The notes beneath the pieces were generated by a model. It was not told where the DNA came from. It worked only from the letters and a program-made list of their open reading frames with translations, and made no database searches. 58,440 nt of DNA from Citrobacter sp. Awk 4 (GTDB taxonomy: Bacteria; Pseudomonadota; Gammaproteobacteria; Enterobacterales; Enterobacteriaceae). Shown here piece after piece: positions 7,882 through 14,766 of the stretch. How positions within the stretch are numbered: the first letter of the stretch is position 1; the number at the start of each line of letters is the position of its first letter. The position numbers and the translations under genes are program-made. Where the stretch lies: positions 1 to 58,440 of the forward strand of contig NZ_JANEWG010000031.1 of NCBI RefSeq assembly GCF_028069725.1. Direction: 5' to 3'.

Positions 7882-8062
7882 GCTTGTAACATCCGAACTG
7901 GTAGTGGGATACCCCCGCCATCACCATCTGCGTCAGTATGAACTGGCAGCGGGATGGGCTCAGATGTGTTTTTTCTGCAATTTCACCAGCGGTCGCTGGC
8001 GTGGTGCTTAGTTCGTTATAAACCGCCTTTGCTTCTTCGGTCATATACTGCTGATTTTGCAT
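7871..8062 (-). CDS. Small winged-helix/HTH phage protein
   Basis: A 63-residue protein with a compact helix-turn-helix pattern: TEEAKAVYNELSTTPATAGE, then IAEKTHLSPSRCQFILTQMV as the likely turn and recognition helix, then a short wing ending YQFGCYKRLQ. Similar small proteins are common between Q and the lysis genes in enteric lambdoid prophages; their role is not established. The start ATG at 8062 follows AAAGGTG; an in-frame ATG six codons later is possible. A terminator overlaps its end. Confidence 0.65.
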   Translation of the reverse strand: MQNQQYMTEEAKAVYNELSTTPATAGEIAEKTHLSPSRCQFILTQMVMAGVSHYQFGCYKRLQ

Positions 8063-8141
8063 GCCTTTTCACCTTTAACAAGTTTCGTGACATACAGATA
8101 ACTCTGGTTGCCCAGGGCAGCAAGAACTCTTTGCGAGGATA

Positions 8142-8167
8142 TAAAAAACCTCGCACAGGCTGCGAGG
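8142..8167 (-). terminator. Rho-independent terminator, candidate tR'
   Basis: On the - strand CCTCGCA, a short GCCTG loop, TGCGAGG, then TTTTTTA. There is no gene just upstream on this strand, so it ends a short untranslated transcript. That is what is expected of the terminator that Q overrides after the late promoter pR'. Confidence 0.65.
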
Positions 8168-8419
8168 CACAATAGCCTTCTCTCATTTGTCGCCCCCACA
8201 CTCGGATAAACGAAGTGAAGCTTATCCGTGTCATCTCCAGCATTAGAAATACTTAATGATGGATGAAACGGATTGCTAATCGTCATCGAGAAGGTCAGTC
8301 AGTCACAAACGGATTAGAAGTCCGTTGCTCTTTCTGCGTTGTACGAACAGATGGTTATGTGGTCATCAATGTCAAAACAACTTAAAATTCAGTGTCATTG
8401 TTAATGAAATGGAATCCAC
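8168..8419 (-). promoter_or_regulatory. Probable late promoter / Q-utilisation region
   Basis: This 250-bp gap has no convincing gene. It lies downstream of the Q gene and upstream of terminator 8142-8167 and the lysis genes on the - strand, the standard place for pR' and the qut site. I cannot fix the -35/-10 boxes with confidence. The assignment rests on position and on the leader-then-terminator layout. The 3' end of the gap also holds the promoter and ribosome site of the + strand gene at 8420. Confidence 0.4.
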
Positions 8420-8704
8420 ATGAAAAAGGTTATTATTACAGCAGCCTTGATTTTGTCCTCTGCTGGTTGCTTTGCCTCTGATGAGGACGGGAAATATGAA
8501 CAAGGCGACTGCATTATGGCTAATGACACTAGTTACAGCTGGTTTGGCGAGTTTGCAAAAGTCGAGGCCTACTCGAGGATCAAAGGGTTCGCAGGTCCTC
8601 AGTACATTCTGTACTTCCCAAGCTATAAAGCCAGCGCAGTGGTTTTTGGCCCTGAGATCGAAGATCATACAATCAAAGTTGGAAACAACTACTGCCAGCG
8701 ATAA
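8420..8704 (+). CDS. Small secreted hypothetical protein (moron)
   Basis: A 94-residue protein coded against the late transcript. A Sec signal peptide is clear (MKKVIITAALILSSAGCFA, cleavage after about residue 19). A lipoprotein reading with C17 is less likely because the -3 residue is serine. The mature part has two cysteines that could form one disulfide, and many aromatic residues (YFPSYKAS, SYSWFGEF), suggesting a small folded periplasmic or secreted domain. A ribosome site (ATGGAATCC) lies 5 bp before ATG. It is placed in the Q to pR' interval, a common site for lysogenic-conversion genes. No family recognised. Confidence 0.65.
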   Translation: MKKVIITAALILSSAGCFASDEDGKYEQGDCIMANDTSYSWFGEFAKVEAYSRIKGFAGPQYILYFPSYKASAVVFGPEIEDHTIKVGNNYCQR

Positions 8705-8705
8705 A

Positions 8706-8733
8706 AAAGCAAGAACCCGCTCATAGGCGGGTT
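8706..8733 (-). terminator. Rho-independent terminator after Q
   Basis: On the - strand AACCCGC, loop CTATGA, GCGGGTT, then CTTGCTTTTTTAT. It is downstream of the Q stop at 8780 and overlaps the 3' end of the oppositely oriented gene 8420-8704. Confidence 0.65.
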
Positions 8734-8779
8734 CATACAAATACGGCATCATATCTGATTTACATGAAATATAGGCTTT

Positions 8780-9469
8780 TCAATCCAGTTTTGCAAGACT
8801 TCTATCTAAACTGGTCGCCTTCTGTTGTGAACGTGATCGCGTAACCTGCAACAAAGACCCACTATCCAGACACTCATATATGTGCTTCATCTCTAGCCAG
8901 CGCTCGGTGAATGTCTCAGACCAGTTCTTTGCTGTAACGCCAACCAGTACCGCCAAATCTTGATACTGATACACGTCACGCCCAGCCAGCTCAGCTTTGG
9001 TATCTTGCGCCGCCAGCCAGATTAGCTTCTTCAGGCGCTCTATTGTCTTACCAGCCATCTTTCGTGCGCCAATCTGTGCCTTGAACTCACCCCATGCCCA
9101 GTGAGTGATGGTTACCTGATATTCAAAGCGGATGTTCTCGCTGTAGCTCCATAGCAACCAAGCTTTCTGATGCTCATCAAGCGACAGTACCGCCCGGCGC
9201 CATGACGAAGTGGAGAACTCAACCGGATTGACTAGGGGGATATGTGAACCCTTCCCCCTAGACTGATGCCCGGGAATTGGTGGATTCGTCGGATTCATAA
9301 GTCGCCCGTTCACCGGGTTGACCACCTTAACGCGGGACCGGCTTCGCGGCGTGGAGGTGAACATTGCATTCTCAGCGAAAGCTACCAGTTGCCCTTTCGT
9401 CGCTCCGCTCAGATCGGCAGTGGCAACAATCAGTTGCTGGCGTACAAATTCCAGGTATTGAGTGTTCAC
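8780..9469 (-). CDS. Late-gene antiterminator Q
   Basis: A 229-residue protein of the phage antitermination Q family (the type found in phage 82 and many enteric prophages). Q binds near the late promoter and lets RNA polymerase read through terminators into lysis and head/tail genes. The start is GTG at 9469 ([12 protein letters not shown]); it overlaps the stop of the upstream small gene as TAGTG and has a CAGGAG ribosome site. The frame is open further upstream but those codons belong to the 45-residue gene. The conserved C-terminal half includes YQDLAVLVGVTAKNWSETFT, likely the DNA- or polymerase-binding helix-turn-helix. Confidence 0.85.
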   Translation of the reverse strand: MNTQYLEFVRQQLIVATADLSGATKGQLVAFAENAMFTSTPRSRSRVKVVNPVNGRLMNPTNPPIPGHQSRGKGSHIPLVNPVEFSTSSWRRAVLSLDEHQKAWLLWSYSENIRFEYQVTITHWAWGEFKAQIGARKMAGKTIERLKKLIWLAAQDTKAELAGRDVYQYQDLAVLVGVTAKNWSETFTERWLEMKHIYECLDSGSLLQVTRSRSQQKATSLDRSLAKLD

Positions 9470-9606
9470 TATACTGCTCCTGCTGTCTGGTAAATGCGGA
9501 TGATGTTTTTCAGAATGCGGTAGTCGACCAACACAGATCCCGGGCGTCTGTAAGCGCGGAGACGATGCCAACGTATGCGGAATGTTTCGATCAACTCTGG
9601 ACTCAT
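9469..9606 (-). CDS. Small conserved phage protein upstream of Q
   Basis: A 45-residue basic protein ([19 protein letters not shown]..., ending [11 protein letters not shown]). It overlaps rusA at its start by 4 bp and shares one base with the GTG of Q, so it is translated as part of the rusA-Q chain. It has a high arginine content and is probably helical. Such short frames recur just before Q in enteric lambdoid phages; their function is unknown. Confidence 0.6.
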   Translation of the reverse strand: MSPELIETFRIRWHRLRAYRRPGSVLVDYRILKNIIRIYQTAGAV

Positions 9607-9965
9607 GAGGCCTCCAGTTCTGTAATGGTTAGTTCGAGAAGGCCGCCTTTTACGACAGGCATTTTCACAACGCGGTAATCGACAACCTGGCAGTCATCAA
9701 GCCAAAAACCAGCCTTGGTTAAAGCGTCAAATGCAGCTTTCTGCAGGTTATCCAGATCGCGGCGCCGGCGATCTGGCATGTGGCATTCAATTCGGAGTTT
9801 GAGCGGTGCGGCCGTGTGGATATTCAGCTGACTTTTGCGAATGATCATGGCCACAGAGTTCCGGTAGGCGACGCCGTCCGCGCTGATATGCGTGCGCCCT
9901 CGGTTGTGCCGGTAATAGCGGTTATTACTCGGCGGCCAGGGTAATGTGATTTGATATGTATTCAC
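9603..9965 (-). CDS. rusA: Holliday junction resolvase RusA
   Basis: A 120-residue endonuclease that cuts four-way DNA junctions symmetrically, exactly the length of E. coli RusA. The three catalytic aspartates are visible at D70, D72 and D91 ([10 protein letters not shown] and GFWLDD), and K76 is also present. The N-terminus [19 protein letters not shown] is the family signature. GTG at 9965 is chosen as the start because it gives the canonical N-terminus and follows GGGGGTAA; an upstream GTG at 9977 would overlap the preceding gene. It probably resolves the branched replication and recombination intermediates made by the phage's RecE/RecT. Confidence 0.93.
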   Translation of the reverse strand: MNTYQITLPWPPSNNRYYRHNRGRTHISADGVAYRNSVAMIIRKSQLNIHTAAPLKLRIECHMPDRRRRDLDNLQKAAFDALTKAGFWLDDCQVVDYRVVKMPVVKGGLLELTITELEAS

Positions 9966-9967
9966 TC

Positions 9968-10168
9968 TTACCCCCACATCCGATTACGCCAGCGACTATC
10001 CGGGCGCGCTGGTGCATTTGAAGTTGGCAGGAACGCACTGACGGTCCAGGTCAAGAAATCCTGGTTAAGGCTGCGCTCAGCACGCACTCCCCGCGCTTTA
10101 TAACGCTTTATCAGTTCGTCGGCCTGTTCAGTGCTGCAATTGGTATGATAGAACCAGGTATACTTCAT
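9968..10168 (-). CDS. Small conserved phage protein (NinX-region)
   Basis: A 66-residue protein, [23 protein letters not shown]..., with a basic proline-containing C-terminus. It lies between the DUF1367 gene (5-bp gap) and rusA (2-bp gap) on one transcript. No catalytic motif is visible. Similar short proteins are found next to rusA in other enteric prophages. The upstream in-frame ATG at 10177 is less well placed. Confidence 0.6.
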   Translation of the reverse strand: MKYTWFYHTNCSTEQADELIKRYKARGVRAERSLNQDFLTWTVSAFLPTSNAPARPDSRWRNRMWG

Positions 10169-10173
10169 CCTTA

Positions 10174-10776
10174 TCACCCCGCAAAGCCAAGCAGTTGTGC
10201 GGCAACGTTTTCAGCTTCGTCGCGGCTGCGGAATGAACGAGACAAAATCCAACGCCAAAGAACATCGAGCGCGGCTTTGTACAGCTGCTGGAACTCGACT
10301 TCGTCCATATTGGCGAAAGAAATGCTACGAGGATGTTTTTTGAGTGTACCGTCAGGCAGTTGAATGGCGACATAGTGCCCTGCCTCGATGATCACCCAAG
10401 ATCGATAAGCATCAAACGATTTGCAAAGACTGATGCCATTCGTGACTCGGCGGTTGGCTACTTGCTCAAGATATTGCTCAGCGACATCAATGAGCACGCT
10501 CTCGTTTCCAGCGTAAGATGCGAGGTATTTGGCGTAGCCGGTGATCAGCTTGCGCTCGTTACTTGAGATCGCTCCGCCGGTTGGTTCCCAGTACTCGAAA
10601 CCTAGATTGAGAAGCGCGAAGAAGCGCCGGTGGAATGCAGGATTCCTCACCTGACGAATTTCGGCCACCAGCACGGCGCCGAGTTTGATTTTTGATTGCA
10701 GAGTATCACTGCTCTCCGGTGTAGCGGGGATCAGTATTCCTGAGGACTGCTTGATGAGTTGTAATTCGTGCGCCAT
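10174..10776 (-). CDS. DUF1367-like phage protein
   Basis: A 200-residue protein, recognised as a DUF1367-type phage protein of the nin region. The conserved parts are an N-terminal beta-rich segment (LQLIKQSSGILIPATPES), the NPAFHRRFFALLNLGFEYWEP block (about residues 48-68) and a C-terminal helical DEVEFQQLYKAALDVLWRWIL block. The start at 10776 follows GGGGGAACC; seven upstream codons are not needed. The function is not known; genes at this place usually act in phage DNA recombination. Confidence 0.7.
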   Translation of the reverse strand: MAHELQLIKQSSGILIPATPESSDTLQSKIKLGAVLVAEIRQVRNPAFHRRFFALLNLGFEYWEPTGGAISSNERKLITGYAKYLASYAGNESVLIDVAEQYLEQVANRRVTNGISLCKSFDAYRSWVIIEAGHYVAIQLPDGTLKKHPRSISFANMDEVEFQQLYKAALDVLWRWILSRSFRSRDEAENVAAQLLGFAG

Positions 10777-10858
10777 GGTTCCCCCGTGGCGCATCAAGTT
10801 GTCAGTTGTTCAGGCTGACACTGACATTATGTACAGTTGATAATCGAAAATCAATGCA

Positions 10859-10882
10859 AGAAAAAACCCGCCGAAGCGGGCT
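10859..10882 (-). terminator. Rho-independent terminator of toxin-antitoxin operon
   Basis: On the - strand AGCCCGC, TTC, GGCGGGTT then TTTTCTTG, starting within the stop codon of doc. This isolates the toxin-antitoxin pair from the nin region. Confidence 0.75.
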
Positions 10883-11375
10883 ATTCATTTGAAATAATTC
10901 GTATGTACTGCGATGTCGCTATGAGTGCCTGAACCGGACTCGATCTTGTAGCGCATAACGATCGTGAATCGTACTCGCGTGACCAATGGCAGAGCCAATT
11001 TTCCAAGTCATCTACCGAATAATCCTTGCGCGCCATCCCCTCAGCAATAATAACTACCTCATCTCCAGGTGCCGTGAGTTCATACCCATTAAGCAGCAGA
11101 AAAACGTACCCAGCCATTATAGCTGTACGTTTGTTGGCATTCGCAAAGGGATGGTTCTGAATGAGGCTCTCTATCAGGACAGCAGACAGGCGAAACATGT
11201 CGTCTGTCTGCTCGTAATATCTGATTGTGCTTGGCCTAGATTGAGATGAACTAAGATTGTTCTGATTAAGAACTGCTATAGGTTCATTTGGAGTCTGAGT
11301 TTCGATCAGAGCTTTATTGATGTAAACAATATCCTCAAGCGAAAGATAGTTAATCCCTTCAACGTGCTCTGTCAT
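10881..11375 (-). CDS. Doc-type toxin (Fic/Doc family)
   Basis: A 164-residue protein of the death-on-curing family. Doc toxins phosphorylate elongation factor Tu and stop translation. The active-site motif HPFANANKRTA starts at H75, with N81, K82 and R83 all in place, so the toxin looks active. The N-terminal helix SLEDIVYINKALI is typical of Doc. The last 30 residues (after about 135) have no equivalent in P1 Doc (126 residues) and may be a strain-specific extension. It is preceded by a small gene with a 10-bp gap, the usual antitoxin-first order, and followed at once by a terminator. It would stabilise the prophage remnant. Confidence 0.85.
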   Translation of the reverse strand: MTEHVEGINYLSLEDIVYINKALIETQTPNEPIAVLNQNNLSSSQSRPSTIRYYEQTDDMFRLSAVLIESLIQNHPFANANKRTAIMAGYVFLLLNGYELTAPGDEVVIIAEGMARKDYSVDDLENWLCHWSREYDSRSLCATRSSPVQALIATSQYIRIISNE

Positions 11376-11385
11376 CCGTAATCAC

Positions 11386-11565
11386 TCAGACTTTAGAAAG
11401 ATCTTCCATCGCCTTTTCGTATCGAGCAAAACCAAACTCAAAGGCATTTTTTACCTGATCAGTATGTGAACATGTTTCGCTGATCGCTGCACGAGGTTTC
11501 GCCACCGTGGATTTGTCACGAGGCGGAATGTACAAGCGATCTGCCTTTTTTAATGCGTGACCCAT
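11386..11565 (-). CDS. Phd-like antitoxin of the Doc module
   Basis: A 59-residue protein, MGHALKKADRLYIPPRDKST..., with a helical C-terminal part (VKNAFEFGFARYEKAMEDLSKV) that would thread into the Doc groove. The ATG at 11565 gives the conserved N-terminus; six further upstream codons are possible. It is shorter than P1 Phd (73 residues) and the N-terminal DNA-binding domain is not obvious, so its assignment is by position, size and helical tail. A perfect palindrome lies 45 bp upstream, consistent with autoregulation. Confidence 0.7.
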   Translation of the reverse strand: MGHALKKADRLYIPPRDKSTVAKPRAAISETCSHTDQVKNAFEFGFARYEKAMEDLSKV

Positions 11566-11609
11566 GATTTTCCCCTCATGCACGTCTGGCAGTGCTTCAT
11601 CAACTTAAA

Positions 11610-11626
11610 GGATGTAAAGTACATCC
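11610..11626. promoter_or_regulatory. Palindromic operator upstream of toxin-antitoxin genes
   Basis: GGATGTA-AAG-TACATCC, a perfect 7-bp inverted repeat with a 3-bp centre, about 45 bp before the antitoxin ATG. It is the best candidate for binding of the antitoxin or the toxin-antitoxin complex. Confidence 0.5.
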
Positions 11627-11990
11627 AAAGAAATCATAGCCACTGAAGACTATTCAAGGCTATTGAAGTCTATTTAATACCATCGGTAATATTTCAGCAA
11701 TCGTCGAGCGTTAAAGAAGTCGTCACGTTCGGCGACGTTTTGAATGACGGCTATTCACGATGCATGCACGTTCGCCGATTATCAACCTTTAGTTGAGTGA
11801 TGTAGATAGACGATACCCGCATAATAAATGGTAACAACGGATATGCTAATCTTGCAGAAATAGCACTTTTTGCACAAAATCATAGTGTATTGGTTATGCC
11901 ATTTTCCTTTTATTGCTGTAATATTCGCGCCCCCACGACAAGAGGGTTTCTTTTGAAGCAGTTGCAAAGGCAAAAAAATCATTGATGAAA
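11627..11990. other. Gene-free AT-rich stretch upstream of the toxin-antitoxin operon
   Basis: No convincing gene on either strand. It contains a run of related direct repeats around 11650-11675 (CTATTCAAGG, CTATTGAAGT) and an imperfect inverted repeat GTCACGTTCGGCGAC at about 11721-11735, with TTCG motifs repeated near 11770. These may be binding sites for a phage or host regulator. A weak hairpin with AGCCC/GGGCT arms near 11987-12009 lies just after the dcm remnant. Confidence 0.35.
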
Positions 11991-12023
11991 GCCCACTTAC
12001 GCGGGCTTAGTTATCATCTAGAG

Positions 12024-12367
12024 TTATGCTGCCTGCTCTCTTCTGTCACACAACTCCGGCAAGTTAGCTCTCACCAGCGCCTCAGCAAACGGCGGCGGGA
12101 TTGCATTGCCGCAGCGCGCAACCTGCTTGTCCTTCGCGTACCTCTTGCCCCGATAGTCCTGGTCGATAATGTACCACTCCGGGAAACCCTGAGCGCGGTA
12201 GAGTTCATGCGCTGCACCATGCGCATGCCGATATCTACAATACGGTTCATAACGCTATCTACTTCCACAAATTCGAAAGCATCTTCGCCGCAATATTCAC
12301 GAAGAAAATCACGTACTGACTCGGCGTGTGGGTAGTAAAGGAGAATTATCCCATCTAATCTTGACAT
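12024..12367 (-). pseudogene. C5-cytosine DNA methyltransferase (Dcm-like), C-terminal remnant with frameshift
   Basis: The frame 12024-12209 reads HELYRAQGFPEWYIIDQDYRG, ..KQVARCGNAIPPPFAEALV and ends LCDRREQAA. This is the C-terminal end of a phage Dcm-type methyltransferase, including conserved motif X (GNAIPPPFAEAL). The preceding sequence 12210-12367 continues the same protein in another frame (FVEVDSVMNRIVDIGMRM), so one base has been lost near 12209-12215. Everything N-terminal, including the catalytic PC motif, is missing and replaced by the region of the DUF1471 gene. The gene is dead. Confidence 0.75.
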
Positions 12368-12420
12368 TTTTCTGTGTCAATTCACCTAAAATTTATGAGG
12401 TGATTATGTTTAATCACTCA
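12361..12420 (+). promoter_or_regulatory. Inverted repeats upstream of the DUF1471 gene
   Basis: Two inverted repeats occur in 60 bp: TTGACA...TGTCAA at 12361-12380 and TGAGGTGATTA...TAATCACTCA at 12396-12420. They precede a strong AGGAGG ribosome site. They probably form the promoter/operator of the + strand gene at 12441, but I cannot place -35/-10 boxes with standard spacing. Confidence 0.35.
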
Positions 12421-12440
12421 TAAGCTAGGAGGATGTAATG

Positions 12441-12698
12441 ATGAAAAATTTACTTCACTTTTCAATAGCTGTGATCCTGATAGCCCTTCCGATAACGACC
12501 TTTGCTGTTGATTCTCTTACCAATGGGAACTCTGCCAGTCACATGAGCGGCACCCTCACTGCAAAGGGAAACAGTGTTGAAGAAGTTGAAAGCACCCTTA
12601 AATCGGAAGCAATGAACAGCGGTGCATCAGCATATACGATTACTACTGAGAGTAATGATGCTGGGCAGGTCTACGGCGAAGCAACCCTCTATAAATAA
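12441..12698 (+). CDS. DUF1471 (YdgH/BhsA/McbA-like) periplasmic protein
   Basis: An 85-residue exported protein. It has a signal peptide (MKNLLHFSIAVILIALPITTFA) followed by one DUF1471 domain (GTLTAKGNSVEEVESTLKSE, ending YGEATLYK), the same layout as host BhsA, McbA and YhcN. Those proteins act in stress response, biofilm formation and envelope permeability. It is coded opposite to the surrounding phage genes and has its own strong ribosome site (AGGAGG at 12427-12432); an ATG three bases upstream is also possible. It probably reached the prophage as a cargo gene, with loss of the neighbouring dcm gene. Confidence 0.78.
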   Translation: MKNLLHFSIAVILIALPITTFAVDSLTNGNSASHMSGTLTAKGNSVEEVESTLKSEAMNSGASAYTITTESNDAGQVYGEATLYK

Positions 12699-12742
12699 AT
12701 TTTGATCAACACGAAGAATGTATCATCTGAAAAATTAACGGC

Positions 12743-12760
12743 TCCCTCAATAGAGCCGCT
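12743..12760 (-). terminator. Weak hairpin between DUF1471 and Ea22-like genes
   Basis: GGCTC...GAGCC stem with TATTGAG loop; on the - strand it is followed by GTTAATTTTTC. Possibly a weak terminator for the leftward transcript. Confidence 0.35.
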
Positions 12761-12803
12761 ATACCCAGAAAAACTAAGCCCTGTATTAGTGGGGCTGATT
12801 GAG

Positions 12804-13208
12804 TTACACCTTAAACCGGTGCGTGGTGGTGCGCGCACCTGGCGCCATTTCTTGCTTGATGGCTTCACGCCTGCGTTCGAACTCATTCGGCACCACCACA
12901 GGCGACGGCGTGACGGCGTAAAGCGGAATTAGGTCCTCACCAGGATTTCGCCACATCCACTCCCTCCAGGCCTCTCCAGCCTGAAAGTTTATGAATGCTT
13001 GCGGGTCAGCGTATGCCACAGGCTCAGCGCCAAACGCTGCAATAGCCTCATCGATCAGCTTCACCGCGTCAGACATCGCATAGCCAATGTCTCCGCCGCC
13101 ACGTTGTGCTGCGGCTTTGCTGAGTGTTTCGCGTATCTGGTGCAAGCGACGGGATGTCAGCGGAGCGTGTGCTGGGTGTTTGTTGTGGTCTTTGGTTAAT
13201 GTGGTCAT
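12804..13208 (-). CDS. Ea22-like phage accessory protein
   Basis: A 134-residue hydrophilic protein. The central block AEPVAYADPQAFINF...EWMWRNPGEDLIPLY is the short repeated module seen in Ead/Ea22-type accessory proteins of lambdoid phages ("PVAY...PLY"). The N-terminal half is helical and basic. No enzyme motif is present. It is downstream of the methyltransferase-like gene with a 3-bp gap, on the early transcript that starts with cro. The function of the family is unclear. Confidence 0.6.
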   Translation of the reverse strand: MTTLTKDHNKHPAHAPLTSRRLHQIRETLSKAAAQRGGGDIGYAMSDAVKLIDEAIAAFGAEPVAYADPQAFINFQAGEAWREWMWRNPGEDLIPLYAVTPSPVVVPNEFERRREAIKQEMAPGARTTTHRFKV

Positions 13209-13211
13209 GGG

Positions 13212-13688
13212 TTAGTCCTTCACAAAGATAATCCAGTGGGTTTTGTCGTTTTTCCCAGTGCGTTGGCCTATTGCAGGTTTCACATCTGTAAGAGCCAGAA
13301 TCTGGCTAACGGGGATTTGCGTCTCGTTCCATTTGAATATGAGAACGCCGTGTGGCCGCAGTACACGGAAAGCCTTTTTGAATCCTGTTCGCAAATCAGA
13401 TCGCCACGTTTTTTTGTTTAGTCGCCCGTATTTTTTACCCATCCAGGCAGACTGGCCCACACGCTCCAGGTGCGGAGGGTCAAACACCACAACCGGAAAA
13501 GACGAATCAGCGAACGGCAGCGAACGAAAGTCGGCAATCAGGTCGGGACTGATAACCAGGCGGCGACCGTCGCACAGGTCGTGTTCTTCAGAGCGAATAT
13601 CAGCGAACACGGCGCGGGTGTCCTGCTTGTTGAACCAGAACATGCGAGAGCCGCAGCACATATCGAGAATCGTCGTTGTGTCGGTCAT
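13212..13688 (-). CDS. SAM-dependent methyltransferase-like phage protein
   Basis: A 158-residue class I methyltransferase fold protein. Motif I is degenerate but visible (TTILDMCCGSRMFWF, residues 5-19); an acidic residue follows in VFADIR, and motif IV is FDPPH (about residue 70). DPPH instead of DPPY/W is unusual, so activity on DNA is uncertain. The start at 13688 overlaps the upstream gene's stop by 4 bp (ATGA). Similar small proteins are found in the replication region of many enteric prophages. The substrate is unknown. Confidence 0.75.
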   Translation of the reverse strand: MTDTTTILDMCCGSRMFWFNKQDTRAVFADIRSEEHDLCDGRRLVISPDLIADFRSLPFADSSFPVVVFDPPHLERVGQSAWMGKKYGRLNKKTWRSDLRTGFKKAFRVLRPHGVLIFKWNETQIPVSQILALTDVKPAIGQRTGKNDKTHWIIFVKD

Positions 13689-13996
13689 GCTGATGCCCTC
13701 CCGTAAAACGCCAGAACTCGCTTCATCGCCGGACTTGTGCGGCACACTGAAGTAACTATGTTTTTTCTCATGTTCGATTTGAGATGCTTAATATTCAGTT
13801 CCCCGCCGGGCTGAAGCGTGTAGACCGGTCGATGCGGCTCGCCAGTGCGGATTACTACCGCTCTGCGTGTCAGGTGAAGCAGCAAGTTGTGTGCTTTCTT
13901 GCAGTCGCATCCCAACAGGTTCTGAACCTGACGCGGCGTTACGGTCTGGTTAACCCGAAGGAAATCGACAATTGCCCACAGTGATTTGCTTGCCAT
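13685..13996 (-). CDS. Small winged-helix phage protein
   Basis: A 103-residue basic protein with a winged-helix pattern: LWAIVDFLRVNQTVTPRQVQ, then NLLGCDCKKAHNLLLHLTRR as the likely recognition helices, then a wing VVIRTGEPHRPVYTLQ. It is followed by a basic tail. It lies between the DnaC-like gene and the methyltransferase on the early transcript. It is probably a DNA-binding regulator or replication accessory; no specific family recognised. Confidence 0.6.
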   Translation of the reverse strand: MASKSLWAIVDFLRVNQTVTPRQVQNLLGCDCKKAHNLLLHLTRRAVVIRTGEPHRPVYTLQPGGELNIKHLKSNMRKNIVTSVCRTSPAMKRVLAFYGRASA

Positions 13997-14014
13997 AGTG
14001 TTTTTCCCTCGAGG

Positions 14015-14764
14015 TTATTTAACGATCTGGAGATGGCTAACATTCTTGCGGTAGCTTCCCCAGTCAAAGTTCACCCACATTCCGCCATCCATCTGGAGGC
14101 GATCGATAACGCGCGCGCCCAGAGCACCGAGAAGTTCGTCATGGTTCAGATTCGTCAGAACGCCTACCGGACGCATTGACGACAGACGACGGTCAATAAC
14201 CTGATTGAGAATGACTTTCTCGCCACTGCTTCCGCGCTGAATACCGACTTCATCCAGCACAAGCAGATCGACTTTACACAGGTCATCCAGAAGTGCAGCC
14301 TCTGACTGGCCGCCGTCGTAGCACTCGCGAACTCGTAGCATCAGGTCAGGGATAGTCACCACCAGCACGCTATGCCCGCCAGACAGCAGATGATTTCCAA
14401 TTGCCGCAGCCAGATGGTTTTTCCCGGTACCAGGAGTACCACTAAACACGAAGCTCGCGAACCCGGCGCCGAAATTCTGTGCGTAACTCTTTGCCATCGT
14501 GAAGGCTTTGCGCTGCCCTTCCCCGGATACCTGGTAATTCGCGAACGTGCAGCTGCGATGCAGACTCTGGATACCAGAGCGACCAAAAATTTTATCTGTC
14601 CGGGCTTTCTGGTTCAGCCTGTCCAGTTCTTCACAACGCTTGAGACCTTCTTCGCGCTGCCACGCCAGTAACTCTGCTGCGCTGGTGAACTTCGGTTGAA
14701 CGCCAGGCGGAATGAGTTTCTTCAGGCGCTCGAGCGCACTACCAGAACTAACAATGTTTTTCAT
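14015..14764 (-). CDS. DnaC-like replicative helicase loader
   Basis: A 249-residue AAA+ ATPase that resembles E. coli DnaC over its length (DnaC is 245 residues). Walker A is GTPGTGKNHLA (residues 109-119), with asparagine after the lysine exactly as in host DnaC. Walker B is LLVLDEVG (D171, E172). The C-terminal arginine-finger region (GARVIDRLQMDG) is present. It would take host DnaB helicase to the phage origin inside the neighbouring O gene. The gap to O is 2 bp, so the two are co-translated, as for lambda O and P. Confidence 0.92.
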   Translation of the reverse strand: MKNIVSSGSALERLKKLIPPGVQPKFTSAAELLAWQREEGLKRCEELDRLNQKARTDKIFGRSGIQSLHRSCTFANYQVSGEGQRKAFTMAKSYAQNFGAGFASFVFSGTPGTGKNHLAAAIGNHLLSGGHSVLVVTIPDLMLRVRECYDGGQSEAALLDDLCKVDLLVLDEVGIQRGSSGEKVILNQVIDRRLSSMRPVGVLTNLNHDELLGALGARVIDRLQMDGGMWVNFDWGSYRKNVSHLQIVK

Positions 14765-14766
14765 CG

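Noticed and set aside
11640..11680. Possible CRISPR-like or iteron array from repeated CTATT-AAG motifs
   Set aside because: Only two or three imperfect copies without regular spacing; insufficient for an array or an origin.
11782..11982. 66-residue - strand frame upstream of the toxin-antitoxin pair
   Set aside because: Composition and lack of ribosome site suggest chance; the region is better described as regulatory.
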